A stretch of DNA of 64,000 nucleotides from Patiriisocius sp047731265. Its GTDB lineage: Bacteria > Bacteroidota > Bacteroidia > Flavobacteriales > Flavobacteriaceae. Location: assembly GCF_047731265.1 (NCBI RefSeq), contig NZ_CP159835.1, positions 1,798,001 through 1,862,000 of the forward strand. The letters are read 5' to 3'. Both the position numbers and the translations under genes were made by a program. Below are positions 51,749 through 61,621 of this stretch, piece by piece. A model generated the notes under the pieces. That model ran no database searches. It saw nothing but the letters and a program-made list of their open reading frames with translations, and had not been told where the DNA came from. Positions within the stretch are counted from its first letter, which is position 1, and each line of letters starts with the position of its first letter.

Positions 51749-52120
51749 TTATACTTTTTTCTTATCGTAATTAAAAAAGAAATTGATCCAGATATTTCTG
51801 GAGAGGCGTACTATTATCGGCAGCAAAATAACCAAAGCAATAGCGATTGCCACAAAAGAAGCAACCGGTCCGAGACCAATTATACCATAGCAAATGGTAA
51901 ATACAGCAGTTGCAAAAGCAATCCCTACCGCATAGCTAACGTACATAGCGCCAAAGAAAAATGAAGGTTCTATTTTAAATTTTGTATTGCAATGGCAGCA
52001 GCGTTCGTGCATTTCAAACAACTCATTGACCTTATAAGGATTCTTAGTTTTATACATAGAAGTCTCTTGGCATACTGGACAAGCTCCAGTAAAAATGCTA
52101 TATAGTTTTGTTCCTTTCAT
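51749..52120 (-). CDS. DUF983 family membrane protein
   Basis: 123 residues. An N-terminal zinc-ribbon-like part (CPVCQET, then CCHCNTKF) and two transmembrane helices (about 55-77 and 82-103). This is the DUF983 family, widespread in Bacteroidota and alphaproteobacteria. Function unknown. Confidence 0.87.
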   Translation of the reverse strand: MKGTKLYSIFTGACPVCQETSMYKTKNPYKVNELFEMHERCCHCNTKFKIEPSFFFGAMYVSYAVGIAFATAVFTICYGIIGLGPVASFVAIAIALVILLPIIVRLSRNIWINFFFNYDKKKV

Positions 52121-52289
52121 AAGTTCTTTCCGAAAGAGCGGAGATCATTTTAGTGAATATTTCTTTTCAAATCGAAAAGCGAACTAATACGCGTAGATTG
52201 AATCAAAGGTATTTTTTTTCCGTGGTAAAATTAAGCATCTTTGCGAACTTTATTGGGGTATAATTTCCTGATTGCTATAAATAAAAACT

Positions 52290-54209
52290 ATGCTTAATAT
52301 ACATAACCTTTCGGTTTCATTCCAAGGAGAGTATCTATTTGAAAAAATCACCTTTCAATTGGGTGCAGGAACACGTGTTGGACTTGTTGGTAAAAATGGG
52401 GCAGGTAAATCTACACTCCTCAAAATAATCTCTGGAGAGCAGGAATATGATGAAGGCGCTATTGCCATGGATAAGGAAGTTACCATTGGTTTTCTTAAGC
52501 AAGACATAGATTTTAAAAAAGGCCGTACTGTTTTAGAAGAATCATATGAAGCTTTTACTGAGATTAAAAAATTAGAGAAGCAACTCGAAGAAATTAATAC
52601 CCAGCTTACTACCAGAACAGACTATGAAAGCGAAGGGTACAATCAAATAATGATTGATTTAAACGAGGTGCAAGAACAATACGAAATTCACGGAGGCTAT
52701 AATTATCAAGGGGAAACCGAACGAATTCTACAAGGTTTGGGGTTTCAAAGAGAAGATTTTAATAAAGTAACCGAAACATTTTCTGGAGGTTGGAGAATGC
52801 GTATCGAACTGGCTAAATTACTCCTTCAAAACAACGACATCTTGCTATTGGATGAGCCAACAAACCACTTGGATATTGAATCTATTCTTTGGTTGGAAGA
52901 GTTTTTAAAAGCATACATAGGGGCAGTTGTTTTAGTCTCTCACGATAAAATGTTCTTAGATAATGTTACCAATCGTACCATAGAAATATCCCTGGGAAAA
53001 ATTTACGACTACCCAAAACCATATTCTAAATATTTAGTATTGCGTCAGGAATTAAGAGAGCAACAATTAGCATCTCAAAAAAACCAGCAAAAACAGATAG
53101 AACATACGGAGAAGTTGATCTCTAAGTTTAAGGCGAAGGCCAGTAAGGCAACCATGGCACAATCGCTCATTAAAAAACTGGACCGCATAGATCGTATCGA
53201 AGTAGACGAAGACGATAATAGTGTGATGAGTTTGCGATTTCCAATATCTCAAATACCAGGAAAAGTTGTTATTACTGCTGAGAACGCATCAAAAAACTAT
53301 GGAGAAAAGGAAGTATTAAAGAATGTAGATTTATTAATAGAACGCGATAGTAAAACGGCTTTTGTTGGTCAAAATGGACAAGGTAAATCGACTCTTGCAA
53401 AAATGATTGTGGGAGATGTAGATTACAACGGAAAAATAGATTTAGGACACAATGTTCAAATAGGATATTTTGCCCAGAATCAAGCAGAATATCTCGACGG
53501 AAGCAAAACCGTAGAAGAAACAATGATTGATGCTGCAGACGAAAGGACAAGGCCATTAGTTCGCAACATATTGGGTTCTTTTCTCTTTAGAGGAGATGAG
53601 GCAGACAAATATGTGCGTGTACTTTCAGGAGGAGAGCGCAATAGATTGGCATTGGCCAAATTATTGTTGCAGCCTTTTAATGTCTTGATTATGGATGAGC
53701 CTACCAATCACCTAGATATAAAATCTAAAAACGTACTTAAAGATGCGCTTAGGAATTTTGAGGGAACCTTAATTTTGGTTTCACACGACAGAGATTTTTT
53801 ACAAGGACTCACGAATAAAGTATATGAATTTAAAGATCATAACATTCGAGAGTATTTGGGTGATATCGAATACTTTTTAGAGAAACGAAACCTTGAGAAT
53901 TTGCGAGAGGCGGAAAAGAAAACAGTAGTTGCTAAAGAAGCTAAAATTTTGCCAGTAGGAGGTAAACAATCCTATGAAGACCAGAAAAAACAAAAATCCT
54001 TGAACAATAGGTTAAGTAAAATCGAAGCTAATATCAATAAACTGGAACGTGAAATTAAAGTAATTGATGTTGACTTAGCGATTAGTTATGAAGAAACTAT
54101 TGCTGCCCCAAATTTTTTTGAAAACTACCAGGCAAAGAAAGATAAAGTTTCAAAATTGATGAAAGATTGGGAAGAGGTTACCATGCAACTCGAAACTTTA
54201 GTTCCCTAA
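52290..54209 (+). CDS. ABC-F family ATPase
   Basis: 639 residues, two ABC domains without membrane segments. Walker A sites GKNGAGKST and GQNGQGKST, signature motifs SGGWRMRIELAK and SGGERNRLALAK, Walker B LLLDEPTNHLDIES and LIMDEPTNHLDIKS. A P-site linker lies between the domains and a coiled coil at the C-terminus (about 570-635), as in Uup/YheS-type proteins. ABC-F proteins act on the ribosome, some conferring antibiotic protection; the subclass cannot be fixed here. Confidence 0.93.
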   Translation: MLNIHNLSVSFQGEYLFEKITFQLGAGTRVGLVGKNGAGKSTLLKIISGEQEYDEGAIAMDKEVTIGFLKQDIDFKKGRTVLEESYEAFTEIKKLEKQLEEINTQLTTRTDYESEGYNQIMIDLNEVQEQYEIHGGYNYQGETERILQGLGFQREDFNKVTETFSGGWRMRIELAKLLLQNNDILLLDEPTNHLDIESILWLEEFLKAYIGAVVLVSHDKMFLDNVTNRTIEISLGKIYDYPKPYSKYLVLRQELREQQLASQKNQQKQIEHTEKLISKFKAKASKATMAQSLIKKLDRIDRIEVDEDDNSVMSLRFPISQIPGKVVITAENASKNYGEKEVLKNVDLLIERDSKTAFVGQNGQGKSTLAKMIVGDVDYNGKIDLGHNVQIGYFAQNQAEYLDGSKTVEETMIDAADERTRPLVRNILGSFLFRGDEADKYVRVLSGGERNRLALAKLLLQPFNVLIMDEPTNHLDIKSKNVLKDALRNFEGTLILVSHDRDFLQGLTNKVYEFKDHNIREYLGDIEYFLEKRNLENLREAEKKTVVAKEAKILPVGGKQSYEDQKKQKSLNNRLSKIEANINKLEREIKVIDVDLAISYEETIAAPNFFENYQAKKDKVSKLMKDWEEVTMQLETLVP

Positions 54210-54256
54210 GACTTATATTTAGGAAATCTTTAACGCGACACATAGGTTGACATCTG

Positions 54257-54264
54257 TACTTTTG
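54257..54264 (+). promoter_or_regulatory. Promoter -7 box TACTTTTG of the RND efflux operon
   Basis: Exact TAnnTTTG 25 bp before ATG 54289. It lies downstream of the alternative TTG start at 54247, which argues for the ATG. Confidence 0.6.
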
Positions 54265-54288
54265 GGCATTCACCATTATACATTTTGG

Positions 54289-55437
54289 ATGCGTCAAATT
54301 ATCCTTGTAGGGATTGGAATATTGCTTGTTGTGGGTGCTTTTTTTGGAGCGAAAATGATTATCGCTAACAAAAACAGACCAAAACCTAAAGTTGAAAAAG
54401 TAGTAAAATCGGTTTTTGTTGAAACGGTTACCAATGCCACAGTTCCTATCGTTATTCCTGCGAATGGAACGCTTACTGCAAAAAATCGATTGGAAATATT
54501 TGCTGAAACACAAGGAGTCTTCCGCAGCAGTGCTCACGACTTTAAAGCGGGTCAAGAATACCGCAAGGGTCAAATACTTTTAAGTTTAGATTCGGCGGAA
54601 TATTATGCCTCTGTTCAAGCGGCTAAAAGTGAATTCAAAAACTTGATTGCTTCCTTAATGCCCGATTTGAGATTGGATTATCCCGAATCATTTCCTGCTT
54701 GGGAACGTTATTTAAAATCAATTAACGTTGATAAACTATTACCAGAATCACCTCAAATCACCTCAGAAAATGTAGAGTACTTTATTACCGGTCGTGGTGT
54801 TCAAACCTCGTATTTCAATATTAAGAATTTAGAGCAACGCTTGGGTAAATTTAGAATTACTGCACCCTTCAATGGTATTTTAACAGAAGCATTGGTGACA
54901 AAAGGAACATTAATTAGAACGGGTCAGAAACTAGGTGAATTTATAGATCCTACTGTGTATGAAGTAGCACTAGCAGTAGAAAAGGAGTTTAGTGATTTGC
55001 TAAAAGAAGGAGAAGAAGTAACGTTCGCTTCAATTGATTCAGCTAAAGAGTATACGGGTAAAGTATCTCGTATAAATGCTCGTATTGATCAAGCAACGCA
55101 AACCGTCAAAGTATTTGCTGCGGTTAAAGGCGAAGGACTTAAAGAAGGCATGTACTTAGAAGCACAATTAGAAGCTCGTGATGAAGTTGATGCAATTAAA
55201 ATTCTTCGAAAATTACTAATTGACGAATCACAAATTTTTGTAGTAAAAGACACTGTTTTAGATCTTATAAATGTGACTCCTGTTTATTTCTCATCCAAAG
55301 AAGTAGTCCTAAAAGGGGTGCCAAATGGAACCAAAATACTTTCTAAAAGTATTCCGGGGGCTTATGCAGGAATGTTAGTAAAAGTAATCGAAGAAAAGGT
55401 GGAAACCGCTACGCAAACTAAACAAGCGCCAGAGTAA
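54289..55437 (+). CDS. RND efflux periplasmic adaptor (membrane fusion protein)
   Basis: 382 residues from ATG 54289. Signal anchor (IILVGIGILLVVGAFFGAKM), then the adaptor order: beta-barrel/lipoyl half (FAETQGVFRSSAHDFKAGQE), helical hairpin, second lipoyl half (GKFRITAPFNGILTEALVTK), beta-barrel domain. It bridges the RND pump to the TolC channel. First gene of a three-gene rightward operon. Confidence 0.9.
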   Translation: MRQIILVGIGILLVVGAFFGAKMIIANKNRPKPKVEKVVKSVFVETVTNATVPIVIPANGTLTAKNRLEIFAETQGVFRSSAHDFKAGQEYRKGQILLSLDSAEYYASVQAAKSEFKNLIASLMPDLRLDYPESFPAWERYLKSINVDKLLPESPQITSENVEYFITGRGVQTSYFNIKNLEQRLGKFRITAPFNGILTEALVTKGTLIRTGQKLGEFIDPTVYEVALAVEKEFSDLLKEGEEVTFASIDSAKEYTGKVSRINARIDQATQTVKVFAAVKGEGLKEGMYLEAQLEARDEVDAIKILRKLLIDESQIFVVKDTVLDLINVTPVYFSSKEVVLKGVPNGTKILSKSIPGAYAGMLVKVIEEKVETATQTKQAPE

Positions 55438-55438
55438 T

Positions 55439-58400
55439 ATGCGTAAACTCATAGAATATTTTATAAGGTATCATGTAGCGGTAAATGTTATTGTGTTGGC
55501 ATTTTTTGTTTTTGGTATTGCGGGAGCGCTAAGTTTAAAATCTTCATATTTCCCCCTAATTGATTCTAAGAATATTTCAATTAACGTTACCTATCCTGGT
55601 GCTTCACCTCAAGAAGTTGAAGAAGGAATCGTACTAAAAATTGAAGATAATTTAAAGGGAATAGATGGTGTTCAACGAGTTACGTCAACCTCTGGAGAAA
55701 ACAGTGGGAGCATCAATGTAGAAATTGAAAAAGGGAAAGACATTGACTTTATGTTGCTCGAAGTCAAGAATGCGGTAGATCGTGTCCCTTCATTTCCTGT
55801 AGGAATGGAACCACTAGTAGTTTCTAAACAAGAGTCCATTAGACAAACGATAAGTTTCTCGATTAGTGGGGAAGACATTTCGTTGGCTACCTTAAAGCAA
55901 ATAGGGAGAAGTGTAGAAAATGATTTGCGAGGTCTAGACGGGATTTCACAAATTCAAATACAAGGATATCCCGAAGAAGAAATTGAAGTTGCAGTACAGG
56001 AAAATGATTTGTTAGCGTATAATATTAGTTTCGCAGAAGTCTCTCAAGCAATAAACGGTGCGAATATATTAGTAACCGGAGGTACCATTAAAACCGACTC
56101 AGAGGAGTATTTAATTCGTGCTAACAACAGGTCTTATTATGGGGATGAGTTGGGAAATACAATAGTGAGAGCAGATGCAAGTGGACGCACCGTTAGGTTA
56201 AATGATGTAGCAATAATTAGAGATCGTTTTGCTGAAACGCCAAATGCAACCTATTTTGATGGTGAGCTTGCTGTAATTATTACTGTCACAAGTACCAATA
56301 GCGAGGATCTTATTTCTTCTGCTGAAAAGGTGAAAGAATATATTGCCGAATACAATCAAAAATATACCAATGTACAATTAAGTGTGGTGCGCGATTTATC
56401 GACAACACTTACACAACGTACTGCATTATTAGCCGAAAATGGGATCATCGGGATGTTACTCGTGCTGCTTTTTCTTTCCGTATTTCTTAATACGCGCTTG
56501 GCATTTTGGGTCGCCTTTGGTTTGCCAATAGCATTTTTAGGAATGTTTGCTATAGCTGGATTTTTTAATGTTACAATCAATGTGCTTTCGCTGTTTGGGA
56601 TGATTATCGTAATTGGTATTCTGGTGGATGACGGGATTGTAATTGCTGAAAATATTTATCAGCATTATGAAAAAGGCAAGACACCTATCCAAGCTGCAGT
56701 TGATGGTACGATGGAAGTTCTTCCTCCCATACTGTCTGCCATTGTAACTACTATTTTAGCCTTCGGTATTTTCTTGTTTCTCGATGGGAGAATTGGAGAG
56801 TACTTTGCAGAGGTTTCGGTTATTGTGATCTTGACTTTGACAGTTTCTTTGGTGGAAGCATTAATTATTTTGCCTGCCCATTTAGCGCATTCAAAAGCAC
56901 TTAGAAAACAAAACAATACCCCAAAAAGAGGTTTTGCAAAAGTCTTTGCAAAACTCAGAATTATCAATGACTACGGCGATCGTATGATGGCCTGGTTGCG
57001 AGATAAAATGTACGGCCCTTTTTTGCGATTTACACTTCAGAATAAGGTCTTTGTCTTTCTAATTTTTGTTGCGATTATGATCATTAGTACAGGTAGTATT
57101 GGCGGCGGAATTATTCGAACGGCATTCTTCCCAAGAATCGCAAGCGATCGAGTTGATATCTCACTAGAGATGCCCCGAGGAACTAACGCAGGAATTACCG
57201 ATAGTATTATTTCAGTAATCGAAGAAAAGGCACTTGAAGCCAATATAGAATTGTCCAAAGAATACCTTGGAGGACAAGACAAAATGCTCTTTGAAAATAT
57301 CATCAAAAATATTGGGACAGGAAGTTCTTCTGCTTCGCTAACCATTAACTTATTGCCAGGAGAAGAGCGCCCAGATGCTGTTAGTAGTGCTGTTGTAACA
57401 AAACTCATTCGAGAAAAAATGGGGCCTGTTATTGGGGCTGAAAGTGTGGTTTACGGTGGTGGTGGAAATTTTGGAGGAAGCCCTGTATCGGTTTCCCTAT
57501 TGGGTAATAATATAACCGAGTTGAAAGCGGCAAAAAAAGAGTTAAAGACTTTCATGGAAAATGATGCAAGGCTCAAAGACATAACCGATAATGATCCCGC
57601 AGGTATTAAAGAAATTAAACTAGAATTAAAAGAGAAGGCTTATTTATTGGGTCTTAATCTTCGTGATGTTATGACACAGGTGCGTTCAGGGTTCTTTGGA
57701 ACACAAGTACAACGATTGCAAAGAGGGCAGGATGAAATTAAAGTCTGGGTGCGCTATGATAGAGAGAACCGTTCGTCAATTAATGATTTAGATGCGATGC
57801 GTATTTCTGCACCCAATGGTTCTAAGATTCCGTTGAGTGAAGTTGCAACCTATTCTATTGCCAGAGGAGAAGTAGCTATCAATCACCTAGAAGGACGAAG
57901 AGAGATTCAAATTTCTGCTGATTTGCAAAATCCAAATGAGGTGAGCGGTACCGATATTTTAGAGGAATTACGATCAGACATTATGCCTAATATTTTATCA
58001 AAATATCCCACGGTATCTCCATCTTACGAAGGACAAAATAGGGAAGCAGGTAAACTAACAGCATCTTTAGGGCCTGTAGGGTTTACCGTTTTGGGGCTTA
58101 TATATATGGTTATAGCATTTACTTTTAGAAGTTACAGCCAACCGCTTTTATTGTTGCTTTTGGTCCCGTTTAGTTTGCCAGCCGTTGCTTGGGGACATTG
58201 GATTCATAATTTTCCAATAAACATTCTTTCTATGTTGGGTGTTATTGCACTCATTGGGATTATGGTAAATGATGGATTGGTATTTATTGGTAAATTCAAT
58301 CAAAATTTAAGAGAAGGGATGAAGTTTGACGATGCTGTTTTTGAAGCCGGCCGCTCGCGTTTTAGAGCTATCTTTTTAACATCAATTACGACCATTGCTG

Positions 58401-58648
58401 GATTAGCTCCTTTGATTTTTGAAGAAAGTAGACAAGCACAATTTTTAAAACCAATGGCAATTTCTATTGCTTACGGAATTGGTTTTGCAACCATCTTAAC
58501 CTTGGTGCTATTGCCTATATTTTTATCCTTTGGTAATAGAACTAAGAAAACAGTAAAATGGTTATACACAGGGAGCTCAGTGACTAACGAGGAGGTAGAA
58601 CGCGCTATTAAAGAACAGAAAGAAGAAGAGCACCATGAGAAACTTTAA
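55439..58648 (+). CDS. RND family efflux permease
   Basis: 1069 residues. Twelve transmembrane helices in the RND pattern: helix 1 at the N-terminus, porter domain segments (TYPGASPQEVEEGIVLKIED), helix 4-type GILVDDGIVIAENIYQHYE, second half GIMVNDGLVFIGKF. It starts 2 bp after the adaptor gene. The central helices carry the acidic residues expected for proton coupling. Substrate unknown (drug, lipid or metal). Confidence 0.94.
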   Translation: MRKLIEYFIRYHVAVNVIVLAFFVFGIAGALSLKSSYFPLIDSKNISINVTYPGASPQEVEEGIVLKIEDNLKGIDGVQRVTSTSGENSGSINVEIEKGKDIDFMLLEVKNAVDRVPSFPVGMEPLVVSKQESIRQTISFSISGEDISLATLKQIGRSVENDLRGLDGISQIQIQGYPEEEIEVAVQENDLLAYNISFAEVSQAINGANILVTGGTIKTDSEEYLIRANNRSYYGDELGNTIVRADASGRTVRLNDVAIIRDRFAETPNATYFDGELAVIITVTSTNSEDLISSAEKVKEYIAEYNQKYTNVQLSVVRDLSTTLTQRTALLAENGIIGMLLVLLFLSVFLNTRLAFWVAFGLPIAFLGMFAIAGFFNVTINVLSLFGMIIVIGILVDDGIVIAENIYQHYEKGKTPIQAAVDGTMEVLPPILSAIVTTILAFGIFLFLDGRIGEYFAEVSVIVILTLTVSLVEALIILPAHLAHSKALRKQNNTPKRGFAKVFAKLRIINDYGDRMMAWLRDKMYGPFLRFTLQNKVFVFLIFVAIMIISTGSIGGGIIRTAFFPRIASDRVDISLEMPRGTNAGITDSIISVIEEKALEANIELSKEYLGGQDKMLFENIIKNIGTGSSSASLTINLLPGEERPDAVSSAVVTKLIREKMGPVIGAESVVYGGGGNFGGSPVSVSLLGNNITELKAAKKELKTFMENDARLKDITDNDPAGIKEIKLELKEKAYLLGLNLRDVMTQVRSGFFGTQVQRLQRGQDEIKVWVRYDRENRSSINDLDAMRISAPNGSKIPLSEVATYSIARGEVAINHLEGRREIQISADLQNPNEVSGTDILEELRSDIMPNILSKYPTVSPSYEGQNREAGKLTASLGPVGFTVLGLIYMVIAFTFRSYSQPLLLLLLVPFSLPAVAWGHWIHNFPINILSMLGVIALIGIMVNDGLVFIGKFNQNLREGMKFDDAVFEAGRSRFRAIFLTSITTIAGLAPLIFEESRQAQFLKPMAISIAYGIGFATILTLVLLPIFLSFGNRTKKTVKWLYTGSSVTNEEVERAIKEQKEEEHHEKL

Positions 58649-59954
58649 AGCTTCAATACTAGCAATATTTGTATTTGGAAGCTTGGCAGCGCAAGAATTA
58701 AATGTGTTGACCAAAGAAGCTGCCATTGCGGAAACATTACAAAATAACTTCGGGATTACAATTGCTGAAAACAACTTAGAAATTGCAGATAACAACCGCG
58801 ATTTGCTGAATTCTGGATATTTGCCATCGCTTACAGGAAATGCTGCCGCTAATTATGACTTGCAGGATCAAGAGGCGACTTTTCAAAGCGGTGAAACCAA
58901 TGTAGTAGATGGTGCTGAAACAACCCGTTTCAATGCATCCTTGAACTTAGCCTACACGCTTTTTGATGGCTTGGGCAGGTATTATGACTATAAAAGCCTG
59001 AAAGAGCAGTATAATTTATCTGAACTGCAAGCACGACAAACTATTGAAACCACCGTACTTCAATTATTTACGGTGTATTATGAAGTTGCTAGGCTCACAG
59101 AAAATGTAACGGTTTTAGAAGAAACATTTGCCACTACAAAAAAACGACTCAAACGTGCCGAATATGCCTTTGAATATGGACAAAATAATAAGCTAGATAT
59201 CTTAAATGCAGAAGTCGATATTGTTACTGACAGCATTAATTTAATGAATTCACGCCAGCAATTAAACAATACGAAAAGAGATTTAAATGTTATTTCAAAT
59301 ACTGAACTGTCACGAAATTTTTCCGCTGACACCACGGTTGTTTTTTTACCAGAGTTCATCTTAAAAACCTATATGGACGATGCTGAAAAAAATAACGTGC
59401 GCCTGCTGCAAGCTGATAAAAATCAAACGATAAGTGAATACAATTATAAGGCTAGTAAGTCGGTTTACTTGCCTTCGGTTGGTTTAACCGGGAGTTATGG
59501 TTGGAACGAGGGTCTTTTTCCAGCGACTAATTTCTTAGCATCAAATACTTCATTGGGTTTTTCAGCAGGAGTTAATTTATCGTGGAGTTTGTTTGATGGT
59601 GGTAGTGGTATTACTTCGGTTAAAAATGCAAAGATTGCAATTACAAACCAACAAGTATCTCGGCAGCAATTTAAGAAAGAAGTGCAACGTGATATTTTCA
59701 ACGCAAATGACGATTATTTAAATCGTGTACAAATTTTTGAACTATTAGAACAAAATGTAGTCACCGCAGTCAATAATTTTGATCGCAGTAATGAACAGTA
59801 TAAGTTAGGTCAAATATCTTCGGTTGAATTAAGGCAGGCGCAGGTAAATTTACTCAATGCTGAGACCAATAAAAATCTAGCCAAGTATCAAGCAAAGCTA
59901 GCCGAGTTGCAAGTGCTTCAACTGGCAGGGCAATTATTAAATGTGGATTTTTAA
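58635..59954 (+). CDS. TolC family outer membrane efflux protein
   Basis: 439 residues with a signal peptide (1-19). TolC/OEP architecture of two repeated helical halves: NLEIADNNRDLLNSGYLPSL, LAYTLFDGLGRYYDYKSL, LSWSLFDGGSGITSVKNAK. It forms the outer-membrane exit duct of the RND system. Its start overlaps the permease gene by 14 bp, so translation is coupled. Confidence 0.92.
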   Translation: MRNFKASILAIFVFGSLAAQELNVLTKEAAIAETLQNNFGITIAENNLEIADNNRDLLNSGYLPSLTGNAAANYDLQDQEATFQSGETNVVDGAETTRFNASLNLAYTLFDGLGRYYDYKSLKEQYNLSELQARQTIETTVLQLFTVYYEVARLTENVTVLEETFATTKKRLKRAEYAFEYGQNNKLDILNAEVDIVTDSINLMNSRQQLNNTKRDLNVISNTELSRNFSADTTVVFLPEFILKTYMDDAEKNNVRLLQADKNQTISEYNYKASKSVYLPSVGLTGSYGWNEGLFPATNFLASNTSLGFSAGVNLSWSLFDGGSGITSVKNAKIAITNQQVSRQQFKKEVQRDIFNANDDYLNRVQIFELLEQNVVTAVNNFDRSNEQYKLGQISSVELRQAQVNLLNAETNKNLAKYQAKLAELQVLQLAGQLLNVDF

Positions 59955-60038
59955 ACCCGCGTTTAAACGTTCCTAAGTTTATAGCTATGAACACCTTTTA
60001 ATGCTTTATTTTTAATACACAATACATAAAACACTATT

Positions 60039-60221
60039 ATGGAAGAACATTTTTTTCAATGCCCTTATTGCTGGGAAGAAATCTCTATGTTGCTGGATAC
60101 TTCTGTGTCCCACCAAACATATGTGGAGGACTGTGAGGTATGTTGTAACCCAATGGAGTTAAGTGTGAATTACGATAATGCTGTGTTGTCTCAATTTTCT
60201 GTAGCGAGCATTGAGCAATAA
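60039..60221 (+). CDS. CPXCG-motif cysteine-rich small protein
   Basis: 60 residues. FQCPYCWEEISM near the N-terminus and DCEVCCNPMEL form two Cys-x2-Cys zinc knuckles, the signature of the small CPXCG family. Function unknown. It follows the TolC gene by 84 bp. Confidence 0.8.
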   Translation: MEEHFFQCPYCWEEISMLLDTSVSHQTYVEDCEVCCNPMELSVNYDNAVLSQFSVASIEQ

Positions 60222-60260
60222 TTTTGTATCTTAAAAAATTAACCAACACATTTTAATTTT

Positions 60261-60635
60261 ATGTCGTCATCTTTTACGTTTGCAGATCACATAGTAGGTT
60301 TTATAATTAGTGATGATATTGATGTGAAAGCGATTGAAAAGCTACACATAGTGATTCTTGATAAAATGAATGAATTTATAAAAGTAAATCTATATCTAGA
60401 GGACGATAATATAGAAAAATTTTCATTTGGTGCCATCTTAAAAGGGATCAAGTTTCACACAGAACATCACGGAGAGTTCAGTAAAGTCGTACTTGTTACA
60501 GATAGAAAATGGTTGCAAATGTGCAGTAAACTGGAGAATATTTTCTTGTCTACAACCATAAAAAGTTTTAAAACGGAAGATAGATTGGAGGCGATGAGTT
60601 GGATTGCTGAAGAAGATAAGCAGGTGTATTTATAA
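60261..60635 (+). CDS. SpoIIAA-like / STAS-SEC14 domain protein
   Basis: 124 residues, single domain with alternating beta strands and helices (FADHIVGFIISDDIDVKAIE, HGEFSKVVLVTDRKWLQM, LEAMSWIAEE), matching the SpoIIAA-like/DUF3478 family. Probable soluble binding protein; role unknown. Confidence 0.75.
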   Translation: MSSSFTFADHIVGFIISDDIDVKAIEKLHIVILDKMNEFIKVNLYLEDDNIEKFSFGAILKGIKFHTEHHGEFSKVVLVTDRKWLQMCSKLENIFLSTTIKSFKTEDRLEAMSWIAEEDKQVYL

Positions 60636-60696
60636 ATGGCTCCTGCGCTTCAAGGGACTATACATACCCTGCATAGGCCTTTCAGAAAGTATATTT

Positions 60697-60864
60697 CTAA
60701 AAATATTTAGGGAACGTTTCATCCTCATCAGGTGTTTTAGTGCTGTCCTTATTTTGTGAAAGACTATATACAACTGCGATGAGAATAACGCATACTAGTG
60801 CAAAGATGCCTATTAGAAAAGTGCGCATTCCCCAGTCTACAAGTGGTGAAAAAAGTGCGTACAT
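60697..60864 (-). CDS. Small single-pass membrane protein
   Basis: 55 residues: MYALFSPLVDWGMRTFLIG, one transmembrane helix (about 14-37), then a short acidic tail (KTPDEDETFPKYF). Codon use and topology look genuine, and I recall similar short flavobacterial proteins with LFSPLV-WGMRTFLIG. Function unknown. It is convergent with the STAS-like gene. Confidence 0.6.
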   Translation of the reverse strand: MYALFSPLVDWGMRTFLIGIFALVCVILIAVVYSLSQNKDSTKTPDEDETFPKYF

Positions 60865-60954
60865 AGTATTCTATTTTAAATAATTATTAATGTCATTCGT
60901 GTTTTGCCGTCACACCGTCTATGGTTACCACGTGTGAGGGAGAAACGTAAGGGG

Positions 60955-61113
60955 TTAATGAATGAGATTCAGAATAAAGGACATACACACTATATAACTA
61001 TATATAAACATGCTTAAGGCTCCAATAATATAAGGGTTAACAGAAATTTTCAGTTGATAATGACCCAAGCGCTTTAATAACGAAAGGATATATACTACTG
61101 CAATTAAAGCCAT
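60955..61113 (-). CDS. Possible small two-helix membrane protein
   Basis: A 52-residue frame (MALIAVVYILSLLKRLGHYQ, then NPYIIGALSMFIYSYIVCMS) with two hydrophobic helices. The frame is open further upstream without a start. It could be a real small membrane protein or chance; no family recognised. Confidence 0.3.
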   Translation of the reverse strand: MALIAVVYILSLLKRLGHYQLKISVNPYIIGALSMFIYSYIVCMSFILNLIH

Positions 61114-61281
61114 ACAACTTGATGGTAAGAGGTAATTTGTAATACAGGAGCAAAGCTTAAAGATAGGCTGCGGAAGTAATAATTATATAACTTATATTAA
61201 CCTGCAGAGAATTTACTATTTATGCTATTTTAAAATTAAAATATTTATCATTTTGTTCTTGCAAAGCGTAAAAAGGGTTTG

Positions 61282-61289
61282 TATCTTTG
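61282..61289 (+). promoter_or_regulatory. Promoter -7 box TATCTTTG of the initiator tRNA
   Basis: Exact TAnnTTTG about 92 bp before the tRNA, with CTTG about 20 bp upstream as a possible -33 box. Confidence 0.5.
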
Positions 61290-61380
61290 CAATCCAATAA
61301 TTTCGGTGGCATTATGAACCGTAAAGTTAAAAGCTAAAGTGAAATGTTTGGGGTTAAGTTTGGAGTTTTCAAACGAACAT

Positions 61381-61453
<73 letters not shown>

Positions 61454-61459
61454 CTAAGC

Positions 61460-61496
61460 AAGACGGATCGGTATTACTACTGGTCCGTTTTTTATT
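61460..61496 (+). terminator. Terminator of the tRNA gene
   Basis: GACGGATC, 12-nt loop, GGTCCGT and a T tract; the stem has one G:T pair. Ten bp after the tRNA. Confidence 0.7.
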
Positions 61497-61621
61497 TGCA
61501 TAAACTTTACCTTCTGTAAATGAATGAATTAACCATAATATGGGGCTGAGATTTTAGGTTCGATAAGTGCTGTCTTCCGGATGGATGACTATACCCGCAG
61601 TACTGTCGCTTCGCAATAAAA

